From NCBI RefSeq assembly GCF_016863275.1, contig NZ_BOOO01000034.1, forward strand, positions 164,997 through 228,996: a stretch of 64,000 bases of DNA, given 5' to 3'. Made by a program: the position numbers and the translations under genes. Each line of letters begins with the position of its first letter. The first letter of the stretch is position 1. Below, piece after piece: positions 1-7,726 of the stretch. The stretch is from Planotetraspora mira (lineage in GTDB: Bacteria; Actinomycetota; Actinomycetes; Streptosporangiales; Streptosporangiaceae). The notes beneath the pieces were generated by a model, which saw only the letters and a program-made list of their open reading frames with translations, was not told the DNA's origin and did no database searches.

Positions 1-1245
1 GGCGCTGAAGCTGGTATAGGGCTTGGTGTACGGCCCGGGGTTGCCGCCGGCGGCGGGTGAGGTGAGCGTGAAGGTGTTGCGGTCGCCGTAGAAGGCGGCG
101 AGCACCGTGGCCGCGGCCGTGCTGATGTCGCTGTGCATGCCTGGGTAGGACGGATCCGGAGGGGTGGTGACAAGCGGGGTCCATTTCGGATCTTGCTTGA
201 CCTGCGGATTGCCGGCGGCGAGGCGGATCGCGGTGATCGGCCGCCAGAACCGGTATGTGTACTTGGCGTCGTAGATGCCGATGGTCGCATCGGCGATGGT
301 GAGGTTGAGCAGGGCGAACAGGTCCGCCGACTGGTCGATGTCACTGTGGCGCGCGAGGGCGACCTGCTGGGCGATGTCGTACCAGTAGTTCTGGGCGGGA
401 CCGCCCCAGAGCTTGGCCAGCGTGGTCTGTTCCGCCGTACGAGTGGTGCTGCGGGCGGCGCCGATGGACTTGACCTCGTTCATGGCGGCCGCGTACGCGG
501 AGCTGTCCGACGGCAGGGGCACGGCGGGACGGAACTGGTGGCCGGTACGGAGGAGGAACGGGGTGACGTCGCCCCAGTGGGTGAACTCCGGCGCCTTGAA
601 GGCGGGCGGGGTCGACCGGTAGTCACCGGGTTTGCCGGTGGTGGCGTAGGGCGGAGGCGTGGCGCCGGCGCCGTCGTGCGCGCGCAGAGTCATGATGGCG
701 TGGGCCGCTTGGGCGCCGACCTTGATGCCCTCCTGTTCGCTACGGCCGTCGGGAATGCCGGCGAGATCGTCGGACAACTGGCGGTCCAGGCCGGCCTTGT
801 GCGCGGGGTACAGGGCGGCAAGGGTGTCGTGCGCGGCCTCCGCGGCCGCCGCGGGGCGTGACGCGTCCAGCGGCGCGGTGAGATCGGAGCCGTAGAGAGG
901 ATGAGCGCGGCTGATCGCGTTGACCGCGTCATAGACGGCCGCGCTCATGATGGCGAAGTTGCGGGTGGGGTGGATGGTGGTCGGCTCTGCCTGCGGACTG
1001 CGCACGATGTCGAGCAGCGTCCGGTTCCACTCGATCACCACGTTGCCCCGGGCCGGCTGTGCGACGACGTTCGCGGTCGCGAGGGGGGCGGCATGGGCGG
1101 CGGGTGCTCCAGCGTGCTGGGCGCCGAGTGCCAAGACGGCCCCGGCGAGCGCGAGCAGAGGCCGCCGCTGAATCACCCTCGCCCCGGCCGCCGGCGCCAC
1201 AGAGCACCGTCGATCCGGACGACGGAAAAGGTATGACGTCGACAT
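1..1245 (-). CDS. Secreted vanadium-dependent haloperoxidase / PAP2-superfamily protein (3' end beyond window)
   Basis: The frame is open for 415 codons and runs off the left edge, so the C-terminus is missing. The N-terminus carries arginines followed by a hydrophobic stretch (about residues 27-42) ending in AHA-AP, a likely export signal. The first haloperoxidase motif, K-x6-R-P, is visible in KYTYRFWRP. The second, normally P-S-G-H, reads PGMHSDIS here. The third motif (S/A-R-x5-H) would lie outside the window. ATG 1245 was chosen because GGGGGA lies just upstream. The family either oxidises halides with vanadate or acts as an acid phosphatase; which one applies is not decided by sequence. 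It is a paralogue of the gene at 32067-33371. Confidence 0.85.
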   Translation of the reverse strand, partial: MSTSYLFRRPDRRCSVAPAAGARVIQRRPLLALAGAVLALGAQHAGAPAAHAAPLATANVVAQPARGNVVIEWNRTLLDIVRSPQAEPTTIHPTRNFAIMSAAVYDAVNAISRAHPLYGSDLTAPLDASRPAAAAEAAHDTLAALYPAHKAGLDRQLSDDLAGIPDGRSEQEGIKVGAQAAHAIMTLRAHDGAGATPPPYATTGKPGDYRSTPPAFKAPEFTHWGDVTPFLLRTGHQFRPAVPLPSDSSAYAAAMNEVKSIGAARSTTRTAEQTTLAKLWGGPAQNYWYDIAQQVALARHSDIDQSADLFALLNLTIADATIGIYDAKYTYRFWRPITAIRLAAGNPQVKQDPKWTPLVTTPPDPSYPGMHSDISTAAATVLAAFYGDRNTFTLTSPAAGGNPGPYTKPYTSFSA

Positions 1246-1259
1246 GTTTCCCCCGATCC

Positions 1260-1278
1260 GGTCCGTCTTGGACGGACC
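1260..1278. promoter_or_regulatory. 8-bp inverted repeat upstream of the haloperoxidase gene
   Basis: GGTCCGTC and GACGGACC form perfect arms around a 3-nt loop, 15-33 bp upstream of the haloperoxidase start. It could be an operator or a 5' leader hairpin. No regulator is encoded next to it. Confidence 0.4.
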
Positions 1279-1329
1279 ACCTCACCACAGGCCCCTGAGG
1301 CCTCGAACAGAGATAGGAGGAGGGGTTAC

Positions 1330-1455
1330 ATGTGGCTTTTCCCTTTGCGCCATCCAGGTATTACCCATGCTCGACGTCTCGGGGGCTGTCGTCGGGTGTC
1401 CCCGCGTTCGCCGGTTCCTGGTCGGGTGGGCGTTGCGGAGTTCTCGGGACCGTGA
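1330..1455 (+). CDS. Possible short ORF (41 aa) with perfect Shine-Dalgarno
   Basis: The sequence AGGAGGAGG (1315-1323) lies 6 nt before ATG 1330, one of the best ribosome binding sites in the window. The frame encodes 41 residues rich in Arg, Gly and Pro, ending in GP before TGA. No domain, signal peptide or membrane segment is recognised. It may be a real small protein, a leader peptide or chance. The SD is the only support. Confidence 0.25.
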   Translation: MWLFPLRHPGITHARRLGGCRRVSPRSPVPGRVGVAEFSGP

Positions 1456-1571
1456 AACGGCCGGGCGCCTGTGACCTACATCACTCCCTCAATTCCGGCT
1501 GCGGCGACGGATTTTCCTCCGGCGGCGGGTCTTGATGGGGACTGAACCCGATCATCACTTCGGAGTGCCTG

Positions 1572-2138
1572 ATGTCCGATTTCTTCCAGACTGCCGTGGT
1601 CACCGGTGCCAGCCGAGGCTTTGGGCGCGCGATCGCCACTGCGCTCGTCGCCATGGGCACCGGCGTCGTCGGCATCGCCCGCGACGAGCAGGCGCTACGC
1701 GCCGTACGCGACGAACACGGTGAGGGCTTCACCCCTGTCGCCGCCGATGCCACCGACGAAGCGCTCGCGCAGGACGTGATCCGCGAATACCGTCCCAGCC
1801 TGCTCGTCCTCAACGCCGGGGTCACGCCGCACATGGCGCCCCTACACGAGCAGACCTGGGAAACCTTCAGCCGCAACTGGCACACCGACACCCGGCACGT
1901 CTTCACCTGGACCCGGGCGGCGCTGCGGGAGCCGCTGACCCCGGCCACCGGCCTCGGCTCGGTCGCCGTCGCGGGCTACGCCGCGCGCCAGGGCCTCGAC
2001 CCGGACGTCTTCGTCGAAGGCCTGCAGCCGATCCTGACCGCGGACCAGGTCGCCAAGGCCGTCGTGGAACTCGCCGGGGACCCCGGCGGCGCTCCGGAGC
2101 ACCTGGTCAGCGGCGCCGGACTGCGCCCGATCAGCTGA
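1572..2138 (+). CDS. Short-chain dehydrogenase-like protein with internal deletion of the catalytic region
   Basis: The N-terminal Rossmann half is intact: TGASRGFG cofactor motif at residues 11-18 and the LNAG motif at 80-83. At 188 residues it is about 60 shorter than classical SDRs. After the helix ending LREPL (about 122) the chain jumps straight into the C-terminal family segment TPATGLG...GYAARQG. The strand carrying the catalytic Ser and the Y-x3-K motif is absent. The frame is preserved, so the protein may still be made and could bind NAD(P)(H), but ordinary SDR catalysis is not expected. It probably shares a transcript with the ECF sigma gene 42 bp downstream. A sequencing or assembly deletion is an alternative. 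Confidence 0.75.
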   Translation: MSDFFQTAVVTGASRGFGRAIATALVAMGTGVVGIARDEQALRAVRDEHGEGFTPVAADATDEALAQDVIREYRPSLLVLNAGVTPHMAPLHEQTWETFSRNWHTDTRHVFTWTRAALREPLTPATGLGSVAVAGYAARQGLDPDVFVEGLQPILTADQVAKAVVELAGDPGGAPEHLVSGAGLRPIS

Positions 2139-2180
2139 GCCGCCACAGTGAACCCCACAGCACCCCCGGGAGACGCCGCG

Positions 2181-3143
2181 ATGCCCTCAGACGCCGAGTT
2201 CGCCGCCCTGGCCGAGCCGTTCCGGCCGGAACTGCTCGCGCACTGTTACCGGATCCTCGGCTCCATCCATGACGCCGAGGACCTGGTGCAGGAGACCTAC
2301 CTGCGAGCGTGGCGCGCGTTCGGACGGTTCGAGGGCCGCTCCTCGGTGCGGCGATGGCTGTACAAGATCGCCACCATGGCCTGCCTGACGGCGTTGGAGA
2401 CACGCTCCCGGCGGCCGCTTCCGTCGGGATTGGGCGCGCCTTCGGACGATCACCGGGTGGCCGCGGCTGCCGGCGAGCCGTCGGCGCCGTGGCTCCAGCC
2501 GGCGCCCGACGCGCTGTTCGCCGCCGACGACCCGGCGACCATCGTGGCCGGGAGGACGGGAGTGCGGCTCGCCTTCATCGCCGCACTGCAGTTCCTGCCC
2601 GCCCGGCAGCGGGCCGTGCTGACATTGCGTGACGTGCTGGCGTTCCGGACAGCCGAGGTCGCCGACATGCTCGACACGACGACCGCGGCCGTCGACAGCG
2701 CGCTCCGGCGCGCCCGGGCCCACCTGGCCGAGGCAGGACCGGTCCAGGACGACCTGGCCGAGCCGGAAGAGGAAACCCGGCGAACCCTCCTCGACGACTA
2801 CGTCGACGCCTTCACCCGGGCCGACCCCGACGCGCTGGTGAACCTGCTGCGCGCCGACGTCGAACTGGAGATGCCACCGATCCCGACCTGGTTCACCGGC
2901 CGGCGTGCCGTCGTCGAGTTCCTGGCCGATCGGGTGCTCAGCCGGGACCTGTGGTGGATGGTGCCCACCCGCGCCAACGACCAGCCCGCGTTCGTCATCT
3001 ACAAGCGCGCGGGCGACGGCCGGTATGAGGCGTACGGCGTCCAGGTCCTGACCCTGATCGGGGCCCGCATCAGCCGCATCACAGCATTCATGGACCCGAG
3101 CCTGGTGCCGACGTTCGGTCTCGCGCCCGCGCTCGCGACCTGA
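2181..3143 (+). CDS. ECF RNA polymerase sigma factor with SnoaL-like C-terminal domain (SigG type)
   Basis: Region 2 is visible in the first 80 residues ([20 protein letters not shown]). Sigma region 4 lies around 140-195 ([14 protein letters not shown]...EVADML). The last ~120 residues ([21 protein letters not shown] and on) form a SnoaL/NTF2-like extension as in the TIGR02960/SigG-type sigma factors, where it is thought to modulate activity instead of an anti-sigma factor. ATG 2181 is preferred over an in-frame GTG at 2148 because GGGAGA lies 8 nt upstream of the ATG. It follows the deleted SDR gene closely, suggesting one operon; no anti-sigma gene is nearby. Confidence 0.85.
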   Translation: MPSDAEFAALAEPFRPELLAHCYRILGSIHDAEDLVQETYLRAWRAFGRFEGRSSVRRWLYKIATMACLTALETRSRRPLPSGLGAPSDDHRVAAAAGEPSAPWLQPAPDALFAADDPATIVAGRTGVRLAFIAALQFLPARQRAVLTLRDVLAFRTAEVADMLDTTTAAVDSALRRARAHLAEAGPVQDDLAEPEEETRRTLLDDYVDAFTRADPDALVNLLRADVELEMPPIPTWFTGRRAVVEFLADRVLSRDLWWMVPTRANDQPAFVIYKRAGDGRYEAYGVQVLTLIGARISRITAFMDPSLVPTFGLAPALAT

Positions 3144-3243
3144 ACCGGGCAGTTACGTCGACGCAGGGGCTTGGGGCCGCTTCGTCGTCGGGCTGGGCGT
3201 GTCCGGCATTCACCACCACATGGGAGAAAAGGAGATCGTCATC

Positions 3244-3972
3244 ATGACGACAATCGCGGACAGGGCAGTTCTGGTTACCGGCGGCAATCGCGGTATCGGG
3301 CGGGCACTGGTCGAGGAGGCCTTGAGGAGAGGCGCGAACCGGGTTTATGTCGGTACGCGCGCGTCCATGGACCATTCGGATGGGCGCGTCACGCCTCTGA
3401 CCCTGGACGTGACCGACAGAGGGCAGATTCAGACGGCTGTCGATGCGGTCGAATCTCTCGATGTCCTCATCAACAATGCCGGCGTGGCGCTTTACGATGA
3501 TTTGAGCGATCGTTTCGTGCTCGAGCGGCAGTTGGCCGTCAACCTCTTCGGCACCTTCGATGTGACCCACGCGTTCCTGCCGTTGCTGATGCGTTCCGGG
3601 GGAGCGGTCGTCAACAATCTGTCGGTGAACGCCTTCGCCCCCTTGCCGCTCATCCCGGCCTACTCGGTCTCAAAGGCGGCCGCGTTCAACATGACGCAGT
3701 CGCTGCGCGCTCTTCTGGCCGGACGGGGCGTGAGCGTTCATGCCGTCCTGACCGGCATCGTGGACACCGATATGAGCCGAGGCGTCGACATGCCGAAGGC
3801 CTCTCCGGAGTCCGTCGCGCAACGCATCTTCGACGGAGTGGAGAAAGAGGAGGAGGACATCTTCCCCGATCCCATGGCGGCGTCCATGGCCGAGAGTTGG
3901 CGCAGCGGTGCGGCGAAGGCGCTCGAGCGCCAGTATGCGGCGATCGCAGGAGCAGAGCGCGCCAAGTCATGA
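3244..3972 (+). CDS. SDR family oxidoreductase
   Basis: This is a classical SDR of 242 residues. TGGNRGIG is the cofactor-binding turn, INNAG the structural motif, and NNLS...AYSVSK supplies the catalytic Ser, Tyr and Lys. The start at ATG 3244 has AAAAGGAG 9 nt upstream; an in-frame start at 3199 would add a non-homologous tail. The substrate cannot be told from sequence. It lies between the ECF sigma gene and the convergent PadR gene, and its codon use is slightly less GC-biased than that of its neighbours. Confidence 0.88.
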   Translation: MTTIADRAVLVTGGNRGIGRALVEEALRRGANRVYVGTRASMDHSDGRVTPLTLDVTDRGQIQTAVDAVESLDVLINNAGVALYDDLSDRFVLERQLAVNLFGTFDVTHAFLPLLMRSGGAVVNNLSVNAFAPLPLIPAYSVSKAAAFNMTQSLRALLAGRGVSVHAVLTGIVDTDMSRGVDMPKASPESVAQRIFDGVEKEEEDIFPDPMAASMAESWRSGAAKALERQYAAIAGAERAKS

Positions 3973-4015
3973 CCTGCCGGCTTGGCGTGTGATGACAGGC
4001 GAGACGCCCGTGTCG

Positions 4016-4561
4016 TCATTCGGTTGAGGGGTGTCCGGCCGGGGGTTGGTGTTCGGAAGCCCATCGAGCCCAGTCGGCGAGGGCCTGCGAGAGGCGGACG
4101 GCGGCTTCGATGGTCACCCGCATCGACTGCACCGGAGGGGCGGCGCCGAACTCGCCGCGGTCCTTGCGCTCGGCGTAGGCGCTGTATTGCTCGGCCATAC
4201 CCGAGTAGAACTCGACCTCCCGGCGTAGATGCCTGTCCAGGTCGTCGGGTTCCATCAGCCAGAAGAACAGGGACCGCAGAAGGGGCTGGAGACGCATGGT
4301 GTGGTCGACGTCGCCTTCGGCCAGCCATCGCCGGATCTCGGTCACCCCGGATTCGGTGATCCGATAGGCCGTACGGCGTCGCGGGCCCTCGCTGTCGACC
4401 TCGATCAACCCATCGTCGGCAAGTCGCCGCAGCTCAGCGTAGATCTTGGGGTGCTGGGCGGGCCAGATCTGCCCGAGCACCTCCTGGAAGCGGCGGGCGA
4501 GGTCGTAACCGCTGGCGGGCCCCTCGGCCAGGAGGCCGAGCAATCCGTAGCGCAGCGACAT
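4016..4561 (-). CDS. PadR family transcriptional regulator
   Basis: An N-terminal winged helix (SLRYGLLGLLAEGPASGYDL ... KIYAELRRLADDGLIE) is followed by a C-terminal helical dimerisation domain rich in Arg and Glu, giving 181 residues, as in two-domain PadR (subfamily 1) proteins. The start MSLRYG at 4561 has AAGGAGG 5 nt upstream; the longer in-frame start is not needed. PadR proteins usually repress a neighbouring gene and release DNA on binding a phenolic or drug-like ligand. The gene is divergent from an SDR across a 120-bp gap with a canonical PadR operator, so it probably represses that SDR and itself. Confidence 0.88.
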   Translation of the reverse strand: MSLRYGLLGLLAEGPASGYDLARRFQEVLGQIWPAQHPKIYAELRRLADDGLIEVDSEGPRRRTAYRITESGVTEIRRWLAEGDVDHTMRLQPLLRSLFFWLMEPDDLDRHLRREVEFYSGMAEQYSAYAERKDRGEFGAAPPVQSMRVTIEAAVRLSQALADWARWASEHQPPAGHPSTE

Positions 4562-4611
4562 CGCCGCCTCCTTGTCCGCGCCGACCGCCCTGGCCGACCC
4601 CAGAACACATC

Positions 4612-4670
4612 TTGACATGTCCGATGGTCCATGTGGTTACATGTCCCTAGGTACATGTCCTTTGGATACT
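4612..4670 (+). promoter_or_regulatory. PadR operator ATGT-N8-ACAT and promoter region
   Basis: ATGT (4641-4644) and ACAT (4653-4656) are separated by exactly 8 nt, the known PadR operator layout. Additional ATGT/ACAT half-sites at 4617-4620, 4631-4634 and 4639-4642 make a cluster. A TTGACA hexamer (4612-4617) and a GATACT hexamer (4665-4670) sit around it. They are too far apart to form one promoter but suggest that the repressor would cover promoter elements. Confidence 0.7.
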
Positions 4671-4681
4671 GTGAGGTTCTC

Positions 4682-5515
4682 ATGCGAAGCGATAGGTCCG
4701 TGCTCGTGACCGGGGCCGCCGGCGGGATCGGCACCGCCACGACACTGCGGCTCGCCGAACTCGGATTCACCGTCTACGCCGGCGTGCGGTCGGAGGCCCC
4801 CCATTTGGCGAAGCAGCCGAGGGTACGGGTGGTGCAGATGGACGTCACCGATCCCGTTGCCGTCGAGGCGGCCGCCACGGTGATCACCAAGGAGACGGGC
4901 GGCCTGCACGCGGTGATCAACAACGCGGGGATAATCGTCCAGGGTCCGCTCGAACTGGTTCCGCCCGGCGAACTGCGCCGCCAGTTCGAGGTGAACGTGT
5001 ACGGCCCCGCCCAGGTCACCCAGGCGTTCCTGCCTCTGCTGCGGGCCGGCCACGGACGGTTGATCAACGTCAGCGCCGCCACGGCCCGCGTCGCGTTCCC
5101 GTTCATGGGTCCTATCTCCGCCAGTAAGGCGGCGCTGGACTCCCTGTCGCACGCGCTCCGCGTAGAGCTGGCGAGCTGGGGGATTCCCGTGGTGATCGTC
5201 GACCCGGGATCGGCGGACACCCCCATCTTCGCCAAGGCGGAGAAGGCCGCCGCCGCGGCCCTGGCGCACACCCCCGCTGACCGGGCCGACCTCTACGCCC
5301 CCGCGCTGGAAGCCATGGGCCGGGCGATGGCCAGGCAGAAGCCGGGACCCGTCGACCCGGCGGTGAAACTCATCGTCGAGGCTGTGCAGGCGGAGCATCC
5401 CAAGCCCCGGTACGTCGCGAGCAGCGCCCGCGTGATGACCGTTCTGTCGCGCCTGCCCCTGCGAACCAGAGACCGGCTACTGGCCCGTTCGCTCGGTCTC
5501 AAGGCCACGCGATAA
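4682..5515 (+). CDS. SDR family protein with catalytic Tyr replaced by Ile
   Basis: The 277-residue protein has the SDR motifs TGAAGGIG (10-17), INNAG (79-83) and a catalytic Ser (S131). Where Y-x3-K is expected the sequence reads GPISASK, so position 145 is Ile (codon ATC at 5114-5116) while Lys149 is kept. The start at ATG 4682 has GTGAGG a few bases upstream; the longer frame from 4631 would run through the operator. It is divergent from the PadR gene and likely repressed by it. Either it uses a non-classical mechanism or it has become a binding protein. Confidence 0.85.
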   Translation: MRSDRSVLVTGAAGGIGTATTLRLAELGFTVYAGVRSEAPHLAKQPRVRVVQMDVTDPVAVEAAATVITKETGGLHAVINNAGIIVQGPLELVPPGELRRQFEVNVYGPAQVTQAFLPLLRAGHGRLINVSAATARVAFPFMGPISASKAALDSLSHALRVELASWGIPVVIVDPGSADTPIFAKAEKAAAAALAHTPADRADLYAPALEAMGRAMARQKPGPVDPAVKLIVEAVQAEHPKPRYVASSARVMTVLSRLPLRTRDRLLARSLGLKATR

Positions 5516-5564
5516 CGGCCCCGCACGATCGCGCTGGTCGTCGCCGGCTTCTGCCCGGGGGATC

Positions 5565-6527
5565 CTAGAGTTCTGGGTGTTCCTCCAGGCGGGAGACGAT
5601 CGCTTCGGCGATGACGAGGTCCTGCCAGGACATGCCCGCGCTCTTGAACAGAACGGGCCGGTCGGTGGTGAGTTCCACGTCGCCGGAGACGACCGCGCCC
5701 ATCGTGATCAGATGCTCCGGGGCGATGGCGTTCTCGTTGACGGCCATCACTACGTCGCCGCATTCGCGCAGCGCCGTCCGCACGTCCTCGACGATGACCT
5801 GCGCGCGCCGGAACAGGCCCGCGTCGACCTCCCGGGCGTCGGGCTCGTGGGAGCCCACGGCGATGACGACCGCGTCGTCGCGGACGAGCGCCGAATCGAA
5901 AACAGGCACGCGGGAACTGGTGGCGCACACGACCACGTTCGCATCGCGGACCGCGGTCTCGGCTCGGGCGCCACCGGCCGGCACGGCCGCGACATCGGCG
6001 TGCCCTGGTGCGGGATATGCCTCTGGACGTCGCACGACATAGGTCACGCTTGCGATCTCCCGGCTCCCGGACAACACCGATTTCAGCGTGGCGGCGTGCC
6101 CGGTGGCCTGGGGTCCGGCGCCGAAGATCACGATGTTCGCGGGCTCAGTCGTTCGCGTGAGTGCGGGTCTGACAGCCGCCACCGAGACCGCGGGAGTACG
6201 CAGTGTGGTCAGCATGGGGGCGTCGAGCAGAGCCTTGGGGGTGAGCGTCACGGCGTCGAAGAGCACATAAAGGCCCTGGATCCGGGGCAGGCCGGCACCG
6301 CTGTTGTGCGGCGCGACGGTGACGATCTTGACTCCGGCTCTGTCGGCGCGTTCGCTGGGCATGATGAGGAACTGCCCGTGGCGGACGTCCACCTGGCTTC
6401 TCGCGGGATCGTCGGCGGGGTTCAGCCCTGCACGCAGCGCCGCCTCTATGGCCTCGACGGCCTCACGCGGTGACACGAGCGCGGTGATCTGCTCGGGGCC
6501 GACGTTCGGAAACGGCGCGCCGGTCAC
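5565..6527 (-). CDS. Ornithine cyclodeaminase / mu-crystallin family protein, likely delta-1-pyrroline-2-carboxylate reductase
   Basis: The 320-residue protein has the family's Rossmann signature (IVIFGAGPQATGHA), the conserved N-terminal segment VDVRHGQFLIMPSE and the C-terminal FKSAGMSWQDL. Family members are ornithine cyclodeaminases or NAD(P)H-dependent imine reductases. The start overlaps the stop of the upstream racemase-family gene by 4 bp (ATGA), so the two are translationally coupled. In hydroxyproline pathways this partner reduces delta-1-pyrroline-2-carboxylate to L-proline. I infer that role from the pairing; the exact substrate is not proven. Confidence 0.82.
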   Translation of the reverse strand: MTGAPFPNVGPEQITALVSPREAVEAIEAALRAGLNPADDPARSQVDVRHGQFLIMPSERADRAGVKIVTVAPHNSGAGLPRIQGLYVLFDAVTLTPKALLDAPMLTTLRTPAVSVAAVRPALTRTTEPANIVIFGAGPQATGHAATLKSVLSGSREIASVTYVVRRPEAYPAPGHADVAAVPAGGARAETAVRDANVVVCATSSRVPVFDSALVRDDAVVIAVGSHEPDAREVDAGLFRRAQVIVEDVRTALRECGDVVMAVNENAIAPEHLITMGAVVSGDVELTTDRPVLFKSAGMSWQDLVIAEAIVSRLEEHPEL

Positions 6528-7561
6528 CGGAGGACGAACCCTTCCCCGAGCGAGTCCTCGGAATCGATCTCGAAGGTGTGCCGGCCGGTCCGGAAGGCCA
6601 TGCCCGTGACCTCCGGCAGAAAAGCCTGACGGCCGGCGACCGTCTGTTCGCCCGCGACCCGAGCGATGAACCGTGTTCCCACGATGGAGTCGTGGACCAA
6701 CCGCCGGCCGGGCTGGAGCACGCCGTCCGAGGCGAGTACGGCCACCCGTGAGCAGGTGCCCGATCCGCAGGGTGAACGATCGACCTCACCGTCGGCGAAC
6801 ACGGTGACGTTGCGCTGATGAGGATTGCCCGCGTCATCCACGCCGAGATCCTCGAAGAGGATGGTGCCGTAGATGCCGCTCAGCCGATCGTCCAGCGGAT
6901 GCACGGCATACGGAGTGTCGTTGAGCAGCCATTTGATCTCACGGCCGACCGCGATGAGTTCGGTGTAGTTCTCCGGAACGACACCGAGGCCGATGCTCGA
7001 GGCGTCCAGATGCGCGTACGTCGCTCCGCCGAAGCTGATGTCGACGACCATTTCGCCACGCGAGGTCGAAATCCCGATCCGCTCGTGGAGGCGATAGCTG
7101 GGAACGCTGACGAAGTCGACTCCGGTGATCTGCTCGCCCGCACCGTGAACACGCGCGGTCACTCGTCCGGAAGGCACGTCGATGCGTACGTCGGTGACAC
7201 CTGACGGGTCAGGCTCAACGAGCCCGCTCTGCACCGCCCACACGCCCAGCGCGATGGTCCCGTGGCCACATGCCGTGGAGAAACCGTCCTTGTGCCAGAA
7301 GAGCACTCCCAGATGCGCGCCCTCGTCATCAGGCACGGTGAGGAAGCCGCCGTACATGTCCGCGTGCCCCCGCGGCTCAAAGCACAAGAGTTTGCGCAGA
7401 CCGTCGACGTGCGGGTCACTGATCGCGAACATGCGCTTTTCCGCTACGGTCGCGCCTTCAATGGCCACGGGCGGACGGCTGACGATCCGGAACGGCTCAC
7501 CGGCGGTGTGGTAATCCGTGGTGGAGATCTCTCGGATGCTCATACGCGGCAAACGTAGCAT
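6524..7561 (-). CDS. Proline racemase family protein (hydroxyproline 2-epimerase or 3-hydroxyproline dehydratase)
   Basis: The 345-residue protein has both catalytic motifs of the family: ACGHG with Cys98 and DRSPCGSGT with Cys265. A Cys/Cys pair is typical of proline racemases and 4-hydroxyproline 2-epimerases; trans-3-hydroxyproline dehydratases normally have Ser or Thr at the first position. The downstream pyrroline-carboxylate-reductase-like gene would fit a dehydratase better, so the assignment is split. ATG 7561 is the outermost start; ATG 7543 (MSIREIS) is equally possible because neither has a strong ribosome binding site. Confidence 0.85.
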   Translation of the reverse strand: MLRLPRMSIREISTTDYHTAGEPFRIVSRPPVAIEGATVAEKRMFAISDPHVDGLRKLLCFEPRGHADMYGGFLTVPDDEGAHLGVLFWHKDGFSTACGHGTIALGVWAVQSGLVEPDPSGVTDVRIDVPSGRVTARVHGAGEQITGVDFVSVPSYRLHERIGISTSRGEMVVDISFGGATYAHLDASSIGLGVVPENYTELIAVGREIKWLLNDTPYAVHPLDDRLSGIYGTILFEDLGVDDAGNPHQRNVTVFADGEVDRSPCGSGTCSRVAVLASDGVLQPGRRLVHDSIVGTRFIARVAGEQTVAGRQAFLPEVTGMAFRTGRHTFEIDSEDSLGEGFVLR

Positions 7562-7575
7562 CCGAGCCTGTCCAC

Positions 7576-7595
7576 GGCCTGTCCGCGCACAGGCC
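7576..7595. promoter_or_regulatory. Inverted repeat upstream of the hydroxyproline-type operon
   Basis: GGCCTGT and ACAGGCC are perfect 7-bp arms around 6 nt, 15 bp upstream of the operon start. GCCTGTCC also occurs twice in tandem here. It is a candidate operator; no regulator gene is adjacent. Confidence 0.35.
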
Positions 7596-7674
7596 GCCTG
7601 TGACGTCTGAGACGGAGTGCCTGACAGCAGCGCGATCGTCTGCTCGAATCTCTGCCCGCACCGGCATGCACAGC

Positions 7675-7704
7675 GGAAGGGCCCCCCTTGCGGTGGGCCC
7701 TTCC
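7675..7704 (-). terminator. Hairpin terminator after the large secreted hydrolase gene
   Basis: GGAAGGGCCC and GGGCCCTTCC form a perfect 10-bp stem with a 10-nt loop, 23 bp past the stop of the gene at 7727-11851. There is no T-tract, as is usual in high-GC actinobacteria. Confidence 0.65.
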
Positions 7705-7726
7705 GGTCAGTGCGTGAGGCGCCGGA

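Larger units (their letters stand above)
1246..1571. other. Divergent intergenic region
   Basis: This 326-bp gap separates the leftward haloperoxidase gene from the rightward SDR gene. It holds the inverted repeat at 1260-1278 and a possible 41-codon ORF with a very strong ribosome binding site at 1330-1455. I see no RNA gene or clear sigma-70 promoter. Confidence 0.5.

Noticed and set aside
4631..4681. Longer start for the PadR-controlled SDR
   Set aside because: It would place the operator inside the coding region and add residues that do not match the SDR fold; ATG 4682 has a ribosome binding site and begins the fold.
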